This document shows positions 26,343 through 33,638 of a stretch of DNA of 64,000 nucleotides, piece after piece; within the stretch, counting starts at the first letter, position 1, and each line of letters begins with the position of its first letter. The position numbers were made by a program, and so were the translations under genes. The notes under the pieces are model-generated. The model made no database searches. It was not told the origin of the DNA and saw only the letters and a program-made list of their open reading frames with translations. This DNA is from Ralstonia sp. 25mfcol4.1. Lineage in GTDB: Bacteria > Pseudomonadota > Gammaproteobacteria > Burkholderiales > Burkholderiaceae. Location of the stretch: NCBI RefSeq assembly GCF_900104095.1, contig NZ_FNJO01000020.1, positions 1-64,000 on the forward strand, written 5' to 3'.

Positions 26343-27638
26343 ATGGTCCCGCATCTCATCACCGCGCTGAACGGTCCGCTGCTCGAACTGGAAAAGAAGA
26401 TCCTGGACGCCACCCCGTCCATCGAGCGCTGGTTCAGGCTGGAATGGCAGGAACATACCCCGCCGTTCTACTGCTCCGTCGACCTGCGCAATGCCGGCTT
26501 CAAGCTGGCTCCGGTCGACACGAACCTGTTCCCGGGCGGTTTCAACAACCTGGCGCCCGAGATGCTGCCGCTGGCCGTGCAGGCTGCCATGGCCGCGATC
26601 GAGAAGATCTGCCCGGACGCCAAGAACCTGCTGCTGATCCCGGAACGCCACACCCGCAACATGTTCTACCTGCAGAACGTGGCGCGGCTGTCGCTGATCA
26701 TGCGCCAGGCCGGCCTGAACGTGCGGCTGGGTTCGCTGTCCGAGGAAATCACCGAACCGACCCCGATCGAGCTGCCCGACGGCCAGACGCTGGTGGTCGA
26801 GCCGCTGGCGCGGCTGGGCACCAAGGGCCGCCGCCTGGGGCTCAAGGATTTCGATCCCTGCTCGATCCTGCTTAACAACGACCTCTCGGCCGGCATTCCG
26901 CCGATCCTGGAGAACATCAACGAGCAGTACCTGCTGCCGCCGCTGCATGCCGGCTGGTCCACGCGCCGCAAGAGCAGCCACTTTGCCGCCTACGACGAAG
27001 TGGCCAAGAAGTTCGCCAAGCTGATCGACATCGACCCGTGGATGGTGAACCCGTACTTCGCGCGCCAGTCGGGCGTGAACTTCCACGAGCGCATCGGCGA
27101 GGAAGAACTGGCCGATTCCGTGGAAGGCGTGCTCAAGAAGATCGCCAAGAAGTACCGCGAGTACGGCATCAAGGAAACGCCGTATGTGGTGGTCAAGGCC
27201 GATGCGGGCACCTACGGCATGGGCATCATGACCGTGCGCGATCCGTCCGAGATCAAGGGCCTGAACCGCAAGGAACGCAACAAGATGAGCGTCGTGAAGG
27301 AAGGCCTGGAGGTCTCCGACGTCATCATCCAGGAAGGCGTGCACACGTTCGAGAAGGTCAACGAGGCCGTGGCCGAACCGGTGGTCTACATGATCGACCG
27401 CTACGTGGTGGGCGGCTTCTACCGCGTGCATACGGGCCGCGGCAACGACGAGAACCTGAACGCGCCGGGCATGCACTTCGTGCCGCTGGCGTTCGCCCCG
27501 AACGGCATTCCGGACAGCCACGCCAAGCCTGGCGCGGCGGTACCGAACCGCTTCTACATGTATGGCGTGGTGGCTCGCCTGGCGCTGCTGGCGGCCTCGG
27601 TGGAGCTCGAAAAGACCGATCCCAACCCGATCCTCTGA
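26343..27638 (+). CDS. gshA: Glutamate-cysteine ligase, beta-proteobacterial/Acidithiobacillus type
   Basis: A 431-residue enzyme of the GshA class first seen in Acidithiobacillus (TIGR02049-type), not the E. coli GshA or plant type. Landmarks include FYCSVDLRNAGFKLAPVDTNLFPGGFNNL near 38-66, RHTRNMFY, ATP-grasp-like ETPYVVVKADAGTYGMGI, and YMIDRYVVGGFYRVHTG. It joins glutamate and cysteine, the first step of glutathione synthesis. ATG 26343 is preceded by AGGA at good spacing, although ATG 26337 is also in frame. gshB follows about 100 bp on. Confidence 0.92.
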   Translation: MVPHLITALNGPLLELEKKILDATPSIERWFRLEWQEHTPPFYCSVDLRNAGFKLAPVDTNLFPGGFNNLAPEMLPLAVQAAMAAIEKICPDAKNLLLIPERHTRNMFYLQNVARLSLIMRQAGLNVRLGSLSEEITEPTPIELPDGQTLVVEPLARLGTKGRRLGLKDFDPCSILLNNDLSAGIPPILENINEQYLLPPLHAGWSTRRKSSHFAAYDEVAKKFAKLIDIDPWMVNPYFARQSGVNFHERIGEEELADSVEGVLKKIAKKYREYGIKETPYVVVKADAGTYGMGIMTVRDPSEIKGLNRKERNKMSVVKEGLEVSDVIIQEGVHTFEKVNEAVAEPVVYMIDRYVVGGFYRVHTGRGNDENLNAPGMHFVPLAFAPNGIPDSHAKPGAAVPNRFYMYGVVARLALLAASVELEKTDPNPIL

Positions 27639-27737
27639 CCTGCGGCGCCCGCCGCCTGTCACGCACGCCCCCGGTCCGGCGAGGTCGATCCGAACCCGCC
27701 GGACGCTTTTCACCTGACGCCAACGCGACGAGCCATC

Positions 27738-28691
27738 ATGCGCATCCTTTTCATCACCGACCCGCTGGAAACCTTCAAGACGTACAAGGATTCCACCTAC
27801 GCCATGATGACCGAGGCGGCGGCGCGCGGGCACGAGCTGTTCTTCTGCCTGCAGCCGCAGGTGTCGCTGTCGGCCGGCGTGGTCGAGGCCGTGGCGCGGC
27901 CGCTGACGCTGCTCGACGATGCGCACGACTGGTTCCGCCTGGGCGAGGCCGCGCTGCTGCCGCTGGCCACCTTCGATGCGGTGCTGATGCGCAAGGATCC
28001 GCCGTTCGACATGGAATACGTGACCAGCACCTGGCTGCTGGAACTGGCGGAAAAGCAGGGCGCGCGCGTGTTCAACAAGCCGCAGGCCATCCGCGACCAT
28101 TCCGAAAAGCTGGCGATTGCCCAGTTTCCGCAGTTCGTCACGCCGACGCTGGTCACGCGCGACGCGGGCCGCATCCGCGCCTTCCACGCCGAGCACAAGG
28201 ACATCATCGTCAAGCCGCTCGATGGCATGGGCGGGATGGGCATCTTCCGCGTGGGCGCCGATGGCATGAACCTGGGCTCGATCGTCGAGACGCTGAGCGA
28301 CAACGGCGCCCGGACGCTGATGGTCCAGCGGTACATCCCCGAAATCAAGGCGGGCGACAAGCGCATCCTGCTGATCGGCGGCAAGCCGGTGCCGTACTCC
28401 CTGGCGCGCATTCCGCAGGGCAGCGAAATCCGTGGCAACCTGGCCGCGGGCGGCGTGGGCCGCGCCCAGGAACTGAGCGCGCGCGACCGCGAGATCGCCG
28501 AGACGCTGGCGCCGGGGCTGTTCGAGCAGGGCCTCCTGCTGGTGGGCCTGGACGTGATCGGCGACTACCTGACCGAGGTAAATGTGACGAGTCCGACCTG
28601 TTTCCAGGAAATCACCCAGCAGACCGGCTTCAACGTAGGCGCGATGTTCATCGACGCGCTGGAGGAAGCCGTGGCCAGCGACCGCCGCTGA
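27738..28691 (+). CDS. gshB: Glutathione synthetase
   Basis: A 317-residue ATP-grasp enzyme that adds glycine to gamma-glutamylcysteine. The start MRILFITDPLETFKTYKDSTYAMM, the mid-protein MRKDPPFDMEYV, the glycine-rich loop LDGMGGMGIF, RYIPEIKAGDKRILLI and the C-terminal EVNVTSPTCFQEI are all as in proteobacterial GshB. It lies downstream of gshA, completing the pathway, and upstream of the PTS genes. Confidence 0.95.
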   Translation: MRILFITDPLETFKTYKDSTYAMMTEAAARGHELFFCLQPQVSLSAGVVEAVARPLTLLDDAHDWFRLGEAALLPLATFDAVLMRKDPPFDMEYVTSTWLLELAEKQGARVFNKPQAIRDHSEKLAIAQFPQFVTPTLVTRDAGRIRAFHAEHKDIIVKPLDGMGGMGIFRVGADGMNLGSIVETLSDNGARTLMVQRYIPEIKAGDKRILLIGGKPVPYSLARIPQGSEIRGNLAAGGVGRAQELSARDREIAETLAPGLFEQGLLLVGLDVIGDYLTEVNVTSPTCFQEITQQTGFNVGAMFIDALEEAVASDRR

Positions 28692-28818
28692 GCTGGCAGG
28701 CAGGGAACCGCACGCCGGGGTTGATGCGAAGGCGCCACAGTCCCGGAGGCGCGCACAAACACGGGAGAGGCCGCAAGGCTGCCTGCTACAATTTGGGCAG
28801 TCCAACGGATTCACCATC

Positions 28819-29274
28819 ATGGCAGGAATTCTGATCATCGCGCACGCGCCGCTGGCTTCGGCGCTGCGTGATTGCGCTGCCCACGTCTACTGTGGCCAGC
28901 CGCCCCGGCTGGCAGCCATCGATGTCGTCGCCGACGCCGATCCGGCCGCGGTACTGGCCGAGGCCCAGCGCAGCCTGGCCGCGGTATGCGAAGAAAACGG
29001 TGCCCTGGTGCTGACCGATATCTTTGGCGCCACGCCCGCCAACATTGCCGCGCGCCTGGCCGAGCCGGGCCGCGTCAAGGTGCTGGCAGGCGTGAACCTG
29101 CCGATGCTCGTGCGTGCGATCTGCTATCGCGCCGAAAAGCTTGACCAGCTGGCCACCAAGGCACTGGCCGGCGGCTCGCAAGGGGTGCTGCAGATCGGCA
29201 CGACTGCAGTCCAGAATCAAACCGCAAATCATCCCGACAAATATGCTGCAGAGGGACACAACCATCATCAATAA
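28819..29274 (+). CDS. ptsM: PTS EIIA component, mannose/sorbose-type
   Basis: A 151-residue EIIA(Man)-type domain. The phospho-acceptor is His9 in GILIIAHAPLA; TDIFGATPAN is the conserved loop that shields it. No EIIB or EIIC is attached or nearby, so it cannot bring in sugar on its own. Its gene overlaps the HPr gene by 32 bp and ptsI follows, which makes a soluble phosphorelay for regulation (carbon storage or nitrogen balance). The symbol follows usage in Cupriavidus necator as I remember it. Confidence 0.88.
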   Translation: MAGILIIAHAPLASALRDCAAHVYCGQPPRLAAIDVVADADPAAVLAEAQRSLAAVCEENGALVLTDIFGATPANIAARLAEPGRVKVLAGVNLPMLVRAICYRAEKLDQLATKALAGGSQGVLQIGTTAVQNQTANHPDKYAAEGHNHHQ

Positions 29275-29512
29275 GCTCGGGCTCCATGCCCGTGCATCCG
29301 CCAAGCTGACCCAGCTGGCGGGCAACTTCAAAAGCCAGGTCAAGATGTCGCGGAACGGCCGCCAGGTGGATGCCAAGAGCATCATGGGCGTCATGATGCT
29401 GGCCGCCGGCATTGGCTCGACGGTCACGATCGAGATCGACGGCCCCGACGAGCAGGAGGCGATGGACGCCGTGCTGGCGCTGATTGCGAACCGCTTCGGC
29501 GAAGGCGAGTGA
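29243..29512 (+). CDS. ptsH: Phosphocarrier protein HPr
   Basis: An 89-residue HPr. His15 (INKLGLHARAS) takes phosphate from EI, and Ser46 (DAKSIMGVMML) is the site that HPr kinase uses where it exists. The start ATG 29243 lies within the 3' end of the EIIA gene, so translational coupling is likely. It links PtsI to the EIIA(Man) protein and perhaps to other EIIA domains elsewhere. Confidence 0.95.
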   Translation: MLQRDTTIINKLGLHARASAKLTQLAGNFKSQVKMSRNGRQVDAKSIMGVMMLAAGIGSTVTIEIDGPDEQEAMDAVLALIANRFGEGE

Positions 29513-29561
29513 GGCCTGGCGCCACACCCAGAATTCCTTAACGTTCCTGACGGAGCGGGTC

Positions 29562-31319
29562 ATGCCCTTTGCCTTGCACGGCATTCCGGTTTCTCGTGGG
29601 GTCGCCATCGGGCGGGCCCATATCCTGGCGCCGGCTGCGCTGGATGTTTCGCACTACCTGGTTGACGAAGACCGTCTGGACGCCGAGGTGGAGCGATTAC
29701 GCGCCGCGCGCGCGGCCGTACGGGCGGAACTGGTGACCCTGAAGCGCGACCTGCCGCGCGACGCGCCCGAGGAAATGGGCGCGTTCCTGGACGTCCACGC
29801 GATGATCCTCGACGACGAGGCGTTGTCGCGCGAGCCCGAGGAACTGATCCTCCAGCGCCGTTACAACGCCGAGTGGGCGCTGACCACGCGGCTTGAAGAA
29901 CTGATGCGCCAGTTCGACGAAATCGAGGACGAGTACCTGCGCGAGCGCAAGGCCGACATCCAGCAGGTGGTGGAGCGGATCCTGAAGGTGCTGGCCGGCG
30001 CGCCCGTGCTGGCCCCGGCGCCGGTGCCGGCCCTGGCGCCCGATGGCGAGGCCGCGCCGGGCGTGATCGTGGTGGCTCACGACATCGGCCCGGCCGACAT
30101 GCTCCAGTTCAAGCACACGGTGTTCCACGGGTTCGTGACCGACCTGGGCGGGCGCACGTCGCACACCGCGATCGTGGCGCGCAGCCTGGACATCCCGGCC
30201 GCCGTGGGCGTCAAGAGCGCCAGCGAGCTGATCCGCCAGGACGACTGGATCATCATCGACGGCGATGCCGGCCTGGTCATCGTTGATCCGTCGGCCATCA
30301 TCCTGGAGGAATACCGCCACCGGCAAAGCGAACGCGCGCTGGAGAAAAAGCGGCTGCAGCGACTGCGGCACATGCCCGCCGTCACGCTGGACGGCCTGGA
30401 AATCGAACTCCTGGCCAATATCGAACTGGCCGAGGATGCCGGTGCCGCGCTGGCTGCAGGAGCGGTCGGCGTGGGCCTGTTCCGCTCGGAATTCCTGTTC
30501 ATGAACCGCCGGAACGAAATGCCCGACGAGGACGAGCAGTTCCAGGCCTACCGCAATGCCGTGGAGGCCATGCACGGCCTGCCCGTGACGATCCGCACGA
30601 TCGACGTGGGCGCCGACAAGCCGCTCGACGGCCTGGGCGACGACTTCGAGACCGCGCTGAACCCGGCGCTGGGGCTGCGGGCCATCCGCTGGTCGCTGTC
30701 GGAGCCAGCCATGTTCCTGACCCAGTTGCGCGCGCTGCTGCGGGCGTCGGCGTTCGGGCCGGTACGGCTGCTGATCCCGATGCTGGCCCACGCGAGCGAG
30801 ATCGACCAGACGCTGGACCTGATCGCGCAGGCCAAGCGCCAGCTGGACGAGCGCGGCCAGCCGTACGATCCGGGCATCAAGATCGGGGCGATGATCGAGA
30901 TCCCGGCGGCCGTGCTGCTGCTGCCGCTGTTTCTCAAGCGGATGGACTTCCTGTCGATCGGCACGAACGACCTGATCCAGTACACGCTGGCGATCGACCG
31001 GGCCGACAACGCCGTGGCCCACCTGTACGACCCCCTGCATCCGGCGGTGCTGCAGCTGATTGCACGCACCATCCGTGATGCCAACCACGCCGGCGTGCCG
31101 GTGGCGGTCTGCGGCGAAATGGCTGGCGATCCCGCGATGACCCGCCTGCTGCTGGGCATGGGCCTGCGCGAATTCTCGATGCATCCCGCCCAGTTGCTGC
31201 GGGTGAAGCAGGAAGTCATCCACGCCGACTGCGAGCGCCTGTGCAAGGTCGTGGACCAGATCCTGAACTGCTACGAGCCCGAAGAACAGGCAGCGGCGCT
31301 GAAGCTCTTGTCGGCATAG
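29562..31319 (+). CDS. ptsI: Phosphoenolpyruvate-protein phosphotransferase (enzyme I)
   Basis: A 585-residue EI. It has an N-terminal HPr-binding/phosphohistidine domain with His201 in GGRTSHTAIVARS, then the PEP-binding TIM barrel with GLFRSEFLFMNR, DVGADKP, IGTNDLIQYTLAIDR and catalytic Cys517 in VAVCGEMAGD. The acid-rich first 25 residues are normal for the family. It starts the EI-HPr-EIIA relay. An extension to 29484 in frame would overlap ptsH and lacks similarity; ATG 29562 gives the family start. Confidence 0.95.
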   Translation: MPFALHGIPVSRGVAIGRAHILAPAALDVSHYLVDEDRLDAEVERLRAARAAVRAELVTLKRDLPRDAPEEMGAFLDVHAMILDDEALSREPEELILQRRYNAEWALTTRLEELMRQFDEIEDEYLRERKADIQQVVERILKVLAGAPVLAPAPVPALAPDGEAAPGVIVVAHDIGPADMLQFKHTVFHGFVTDLGGRTSHTAIVARSLDIPAAVGVKSASELIRQDDWIIIDGDAGLVIVDPSAIILEEYRHRQSERALEKKRLQRLRHMPAVTLDGLEIELLANIELAEDAGAALAAGAVGVGLFRSEFLFMNRRNEMPDEDEQFQAYRNAVEAMHGLPVTIRTIDVGADKPLDGLGDDFETALNPALGLRAIRWSLSEPAMFLTQLRALLRASAFGPVRLLIPMLAHASEIDQTLDLIAQAKRQLDERGQPYDPGIKIGAMIEIPAAVLLLPLFLKRMDFLSIGTNDLIQYTLAIDRADNAVAHLYDPLHPAVLQLIARTIRDANHAGVPVAVCGEMAGDPAMTRLLLGMGLREFSMHPAQLLRVKQEVIHADCERLCKVVDQILNCYEPEEQAAALKLLSA

Positions 31320-31322
31320 CAC

Positions 31323-31346
31323 AACCCTTAAAACCTTAGGGTTTTT
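31323..31346 (+). terminator. Weak terminator hairpin after ptsI
   Basis: AACCCT (31323-31328) pairs with AGGGTT (31338-31343), followed by three more T residues. The stem is short; a stronger hairpin follows at 31370. Confidence 0.5.
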
Positions 31347-31369
31347 GGCTTGATGTTGGTGGTTATAAC

Positions 31370-31398
31370 GCCACTTTTTCGCACAAAAAGTGGCTTTT
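31370..31398 (+). terminator. Intrinsic terminator after ptsI
   Basis: GCCACTTTTT (31370-31379) and AAAAAGTGGC (31385-31394) form a perfect 10-bp stem with a 5-nt loop and a short T-tail. It isolates the pts genes from bfd. Confidence 0.75.
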
Positions 31399-31458
31399 CA
31401 AGCGGCTTTGCAGATCGCTTCACCGACGCTGTGCACGACGCTTCCCATGTGGATTAAT

Positions 31459-31477
31459 GGGAATTGTTATCATTTTC
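31459..31477. promoter_or_regulatory. Fur-like box upstream of bfd
   Basis: The reverse complement, GAAAATGATAACAATTCCC, matches 14 of 19 bases of the classical Fur box GATAATGATAATCATTATC by my count. It lies about 70-85 bp upstream of the bfd start codon, where promoter elements are expected. Iron control of bfd is well known in proteobacteria. Confidence 0.6.
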
Positions 31478-31544
31478 GATCTCTGTTATTCTGCCTCTCA
31501 TCGCGTGCGGCATGCCGGTGCCGCCAGCCCTCAGGAGGCAAGTT

Positions 31545-31850
31545 GTGTACGTCTGCATCTGCAATCAGGTTACCGACCATGAGATTCATGGTGCCGCTCA
31601 TCTTGGCGTGACCACGCTCGACGAGCTGGCCGAAACGCTAGGCGTGGGAACCTGCTGCGGCCGTTGCCGCGACTGCGCGAAGCAAGTGCTTTGCGAAGGC
31701 GTTGCCGCCGTCCAGACGATCAAGGCCTCCGCCATCTCGACCATCCAGGTCGTCGACATTTCAGCCTGTTCGCCGGCTGCGTCACATGCCATAATGGACG
31801 CTCGTGACCCGGCAGTCGCGAACGACCAGCGTACCGCGCTGGTTGCCTGA
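31545..31850 (+). CDS. bfd: Bacterioferritin-associated ferredoxin, C-terminally extended
   Basis: A 101-residue protein whose first 65 residues match Bfd: Cys4 and Cys6 (VCICNQVTDHEI) and Cys38 and Cys41 (GTCCGRC) bind a 2Fe-2S cluster. Bfd docks on bacterioferritin and reduces its iron core for release. GTG 31545 has a perfect AGGAGG six bases upstream. E. coli Bfd is about 64 residues long; here roughly 40 extra residues follow (KASAISTIQVVDISACSP...), hydrophobic at first and then polar, without a motif I know. Two extra Cys (37 and 44) flank the normal ligands. Confidence 0.88.
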   Translation: MYVCICNQVTDHEIHGAAHLGVTTLDELAETLGVGTCCGRCRDCAKQVLCEGVAAVQTIKASAISTIQVVDISACSPAASHAIMDARDPAVANDQRTALVA

Positions 31851-31890
31851 GTCAGCATAGCGTTCTCAACCGAACAACGCGTGGATTGAA

Positions 31891-31924
31891 AAGCGCGCCC
31901 ACGGATTCGTCCGCGGCGCGTTTT
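31891..31924 (+). terminator. Terminator between bfd and bfr
   Basis: CGCGCC (31894-31899) pairs with GGCGCG (31915-31920), extended by CGG/CCG inside, and is followed by TTTT. bfr would thus need its own promoter or readthrough. Confidence 0.7.
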
Positions 31925-32019
31925 GTCGTTCCCCACCGTTGTCATTCGTTGCGTTCCATCACCTTCGTCCATTCGCCGGGTCCGTTTGTTGTCTGCAACA
32001 TCCGCATCAGGAGCCCCGA

Positions 32020-32499
32020 ATGAAAGGTGACAAGAAGGTCATCCAGCATCTGAACGCACAGCTCAAGAACGAGCTGACCGCGATCAACCAGTATTTCCTC
32101 CACGCACGCATGTACCGCCACTGGGGCCTGAAGAAGCTCGGTGATGTCGAGTACAAGGAGTCGATCGGCGAAATGAAGCATGCCGATCGCCTGATCGACC
32201 GCATCCTGATGCTCGACGGGCTGCCCAACCTGCAGGACCTGCACAAGCTGCTGATCGGCGAAGACACGCCCGAAATGCTCAAGTGCGACCTGAAGCTGGA
32301 GCAGACCGCGCACGCCACGGTCAAGGAAGGCATTGCGTACTGCGAATCCGTTGGCGACTACGTCAGCCGCGAACTCCTGGTCGATATCCTCACGGACACC
32401 GAAGAGCATATCGAGTACCTGGAGACGCAGCTGGACCTGATCGACAAGGTCGGCCTGCAGAACTACCTGCAGTCGCAACTGGAGCCGGGCGAGCAATAA
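32020..32499 (+). CDS. bfr: Bacterioferritin
   Basis: A 159-residue four-helix-bundle ferritin that stores iron. Ferroxidase ligands Glu18, Glu51 and His54 are in place, and the region YVSRELLVDILTDTEEHIEYLE supplies Glu127 and His130 in the usual pattern. Met52 is the axial haem ligand shared by two subunits, so this is a haem-binding Bfr. It follows bfd, the ferredoxin that unloads it, on the same strand. CAGGAG at 32008-32013 lies before ATG 32020. Confidence 0.95.
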   Translation: MKGDKKVIQHLNAQLKNELTAINQYFLHARMYRHWGLKKLGDVEYKESIGEMKHADRLIDRILMLDGLPNLQDLHKLLIGEDTPEMLKCDLKLEQTAHATVKEGIAYCESVGDYVSRELLVDILTDTEEHIEYLETQLDLIDKVGLQNYLQSQLEPGEQ

Positions 32500-32651
32500 G
32501 CGCGCTGGCATCCGACCCCGCCGCGGCCTGACCGATCACTGGCAGGCGCGGCCGGGCAAGCGCGTGGCGCAGGATGGCGCCGCGCCCCGTACGGAGCGGG
32601 TTAGTAACCCTTCTCATTCGGATTCTTGTCTCCATCCAGTCACATCGCGCC

Positions 32652-32696
32652 AAAAAATGGCGACCCGGGGGGAGGGGGCTCCACCGCGGGTCGCCA
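32652..32696 (-). terminator. Terminator of the MoeB/ThiF gene
   Basis: TGGCGACCCG (32658-32667) and CGGGTCGCCA (32687-32696) form a perfect 10-bp stem with a 19-nt loop. Six A residues at 32652-32657 give a U-run on the minus strand. Confidence 0.75.
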
Positions 32697-32720
32697 GGAT
32701 TTCCGGGCGACATTTCTGCG

Positions 32721-32750
32721 ACTATCCGCGACTATCCGCGACTCTTTGCG
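32721..32750. repeat. 10-bp tandem repeat
   Basis: ACTATCCGCG occurs twice perfectly, then ACTCTTTGCG as a degenerate third copy. It lies 37 bp from the end of the MoeB/ThiF gene. Confidence 0.65.
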
Positions 32751-32786
32751 CCCTTCGCGTTTCCTGCGCGCTCTGCCTCGCCGGGC

Positions 32787-33539
32787 CTAATGCGCCTGTC
32801 CGCAGACCTCGCAGCCGGGCGTGCGCGCCAGGCGCATCGTGGTCCATTCCATCGTCATCGCATTGACCATCAGCAGCCGGCCGGCCAGCGTTTGTCCCAC
32901 GCCGGTCAGCAGCTTCAGCGCCTCGGCGGCCTGCACCGTGCCGACCATGCCGACCAGCGGGGCGAACACGCCCATCGTGGCACAGGCCGCTTCCGGAGCC
33001 GGTTCCGATGGCGGGAACAGGCAGCCGTAGCACGGCGCCTCCGGGTTGCGCAGGTCGTACACACTGACCTGGCCGTCGAAGCGCAGCGCCGCGCCCGAGA
33101 CCAGCGGCCGGCGATGCTGCAGGCAGGCCCGGTTGACGGCCTGGCGCGTGGCAAAGTTGTCGCAGCAATCGAGCACGACATCGGCCTGTGCCACCAGCGC
33201 ATCCAGTTCCACATCGCCCACGCGTTGCGCCACCAGCCGGATATCGACGTCCGGATTGATGCGCAGCAGCCCTTCCCGGGCCGACTCCACCTTGGGCCGC
33301 CCCACGTTGGCAGTGGTATGCAGGATCTGGCGCTGCAGGTTGGTCAGGTCGACGTCGTCGTCGTCGACGATCGTGATGCGGCCCACGCCGGCCGACGCCA
33401 GGTAGGGCAGCGCGGCCGCACCCAGCCCGCCGGCACCAATCACCAGAGCGTGGCCAGCCAGCAGGCGCTCCTGGCCCTCGATGCCCAGTTCATCCAGCAG
33501 GATATGGCGCGAATAGCGCAGCAGCTGATCGTCGTTCAT
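32787..33539 (-). CDS. MoeB/ThiF-family adenylyltransferase (HesA-type)
   Basis: A 250-residue E1-like enzyme that adenylates the C-terminal Gly-Gly of a ubiquitin-fold sulfur carrier (MoaD or ThiS). RYSRHILLDELG is the usual start, VIGAGGLGAAAL at 33-44 binds ATP, and two zinc-binding pairs are Cys170/Cys173 (CYGC) and Cys243/Cys246 (CEVC). At this length it lacks a C-terminal rhodanese domain. Sequence does not separate molybdopterin from thiamine use, and neither pathway is nearby. Ends in a strong terminator. Confidence 0.88.
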   Translation of the reverse strand: MNDDQLLRYSRHILLDELGIEGQERLLAGHALVIGAGGLGAAALPYLASAGVGRITIVDDDDVDLTNLQRQILHTTANVGRPKVESAREGLLRINPDVDIRLVAQRVGDVELDALVAQADVVLDCCDNFATRQAVNRACLQHRRPLVSGAALRFDGQVSVYDLRNPEAPCYGCLFPPSEPAPEAACATMGVFAPLVGMVGTVQAAEALKLLTGVGQTLAGRLLMVNAMTMEWTTMRLARTPGCEVCGQAH

Positions 33540-33555
33540 GGTTCGGCGGCAAATG

Positions 33556-33588
33556 AAAAACGGCCCGACGGTGGCATGCCGCGGGCCG
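33556..33588 (-). terminator. Terminator of ctpA
   Basis: CGGCCCG (33561-33567) and CGGGCCG (33582-33588) pair, with A residues at 33556-33560 giving the U-tract. It lies between the ctpA stop (33639) and the MoeB/ThiF start (33539). Confidence 0.75.
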
Positions 33589-33638
33589 CAGGGTGAGGGG
33601 AAAGCGCGCCGCGCGCCGGGGCGGGCGGCGCGGATCCG

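Larger units (their letters stand above)
32500..32786. other. Intergenic stretch with hairpin and decamer repeat
   Basis: 287 bp between convergent bfr and the MoeB/ThiF gene. It holds a minus-strand terminator (32652-32696) and a 10-bp tandem repeat (32721-32750). I see no supported gene. Confidence 0.6.

Noticed and set aside
26013..28838. 941-aa minus-strand ORF across gshA and gshB
   Set aside because: It covers two well-supported genes on the other strand and has no family features; an effect of high third-position G+C.
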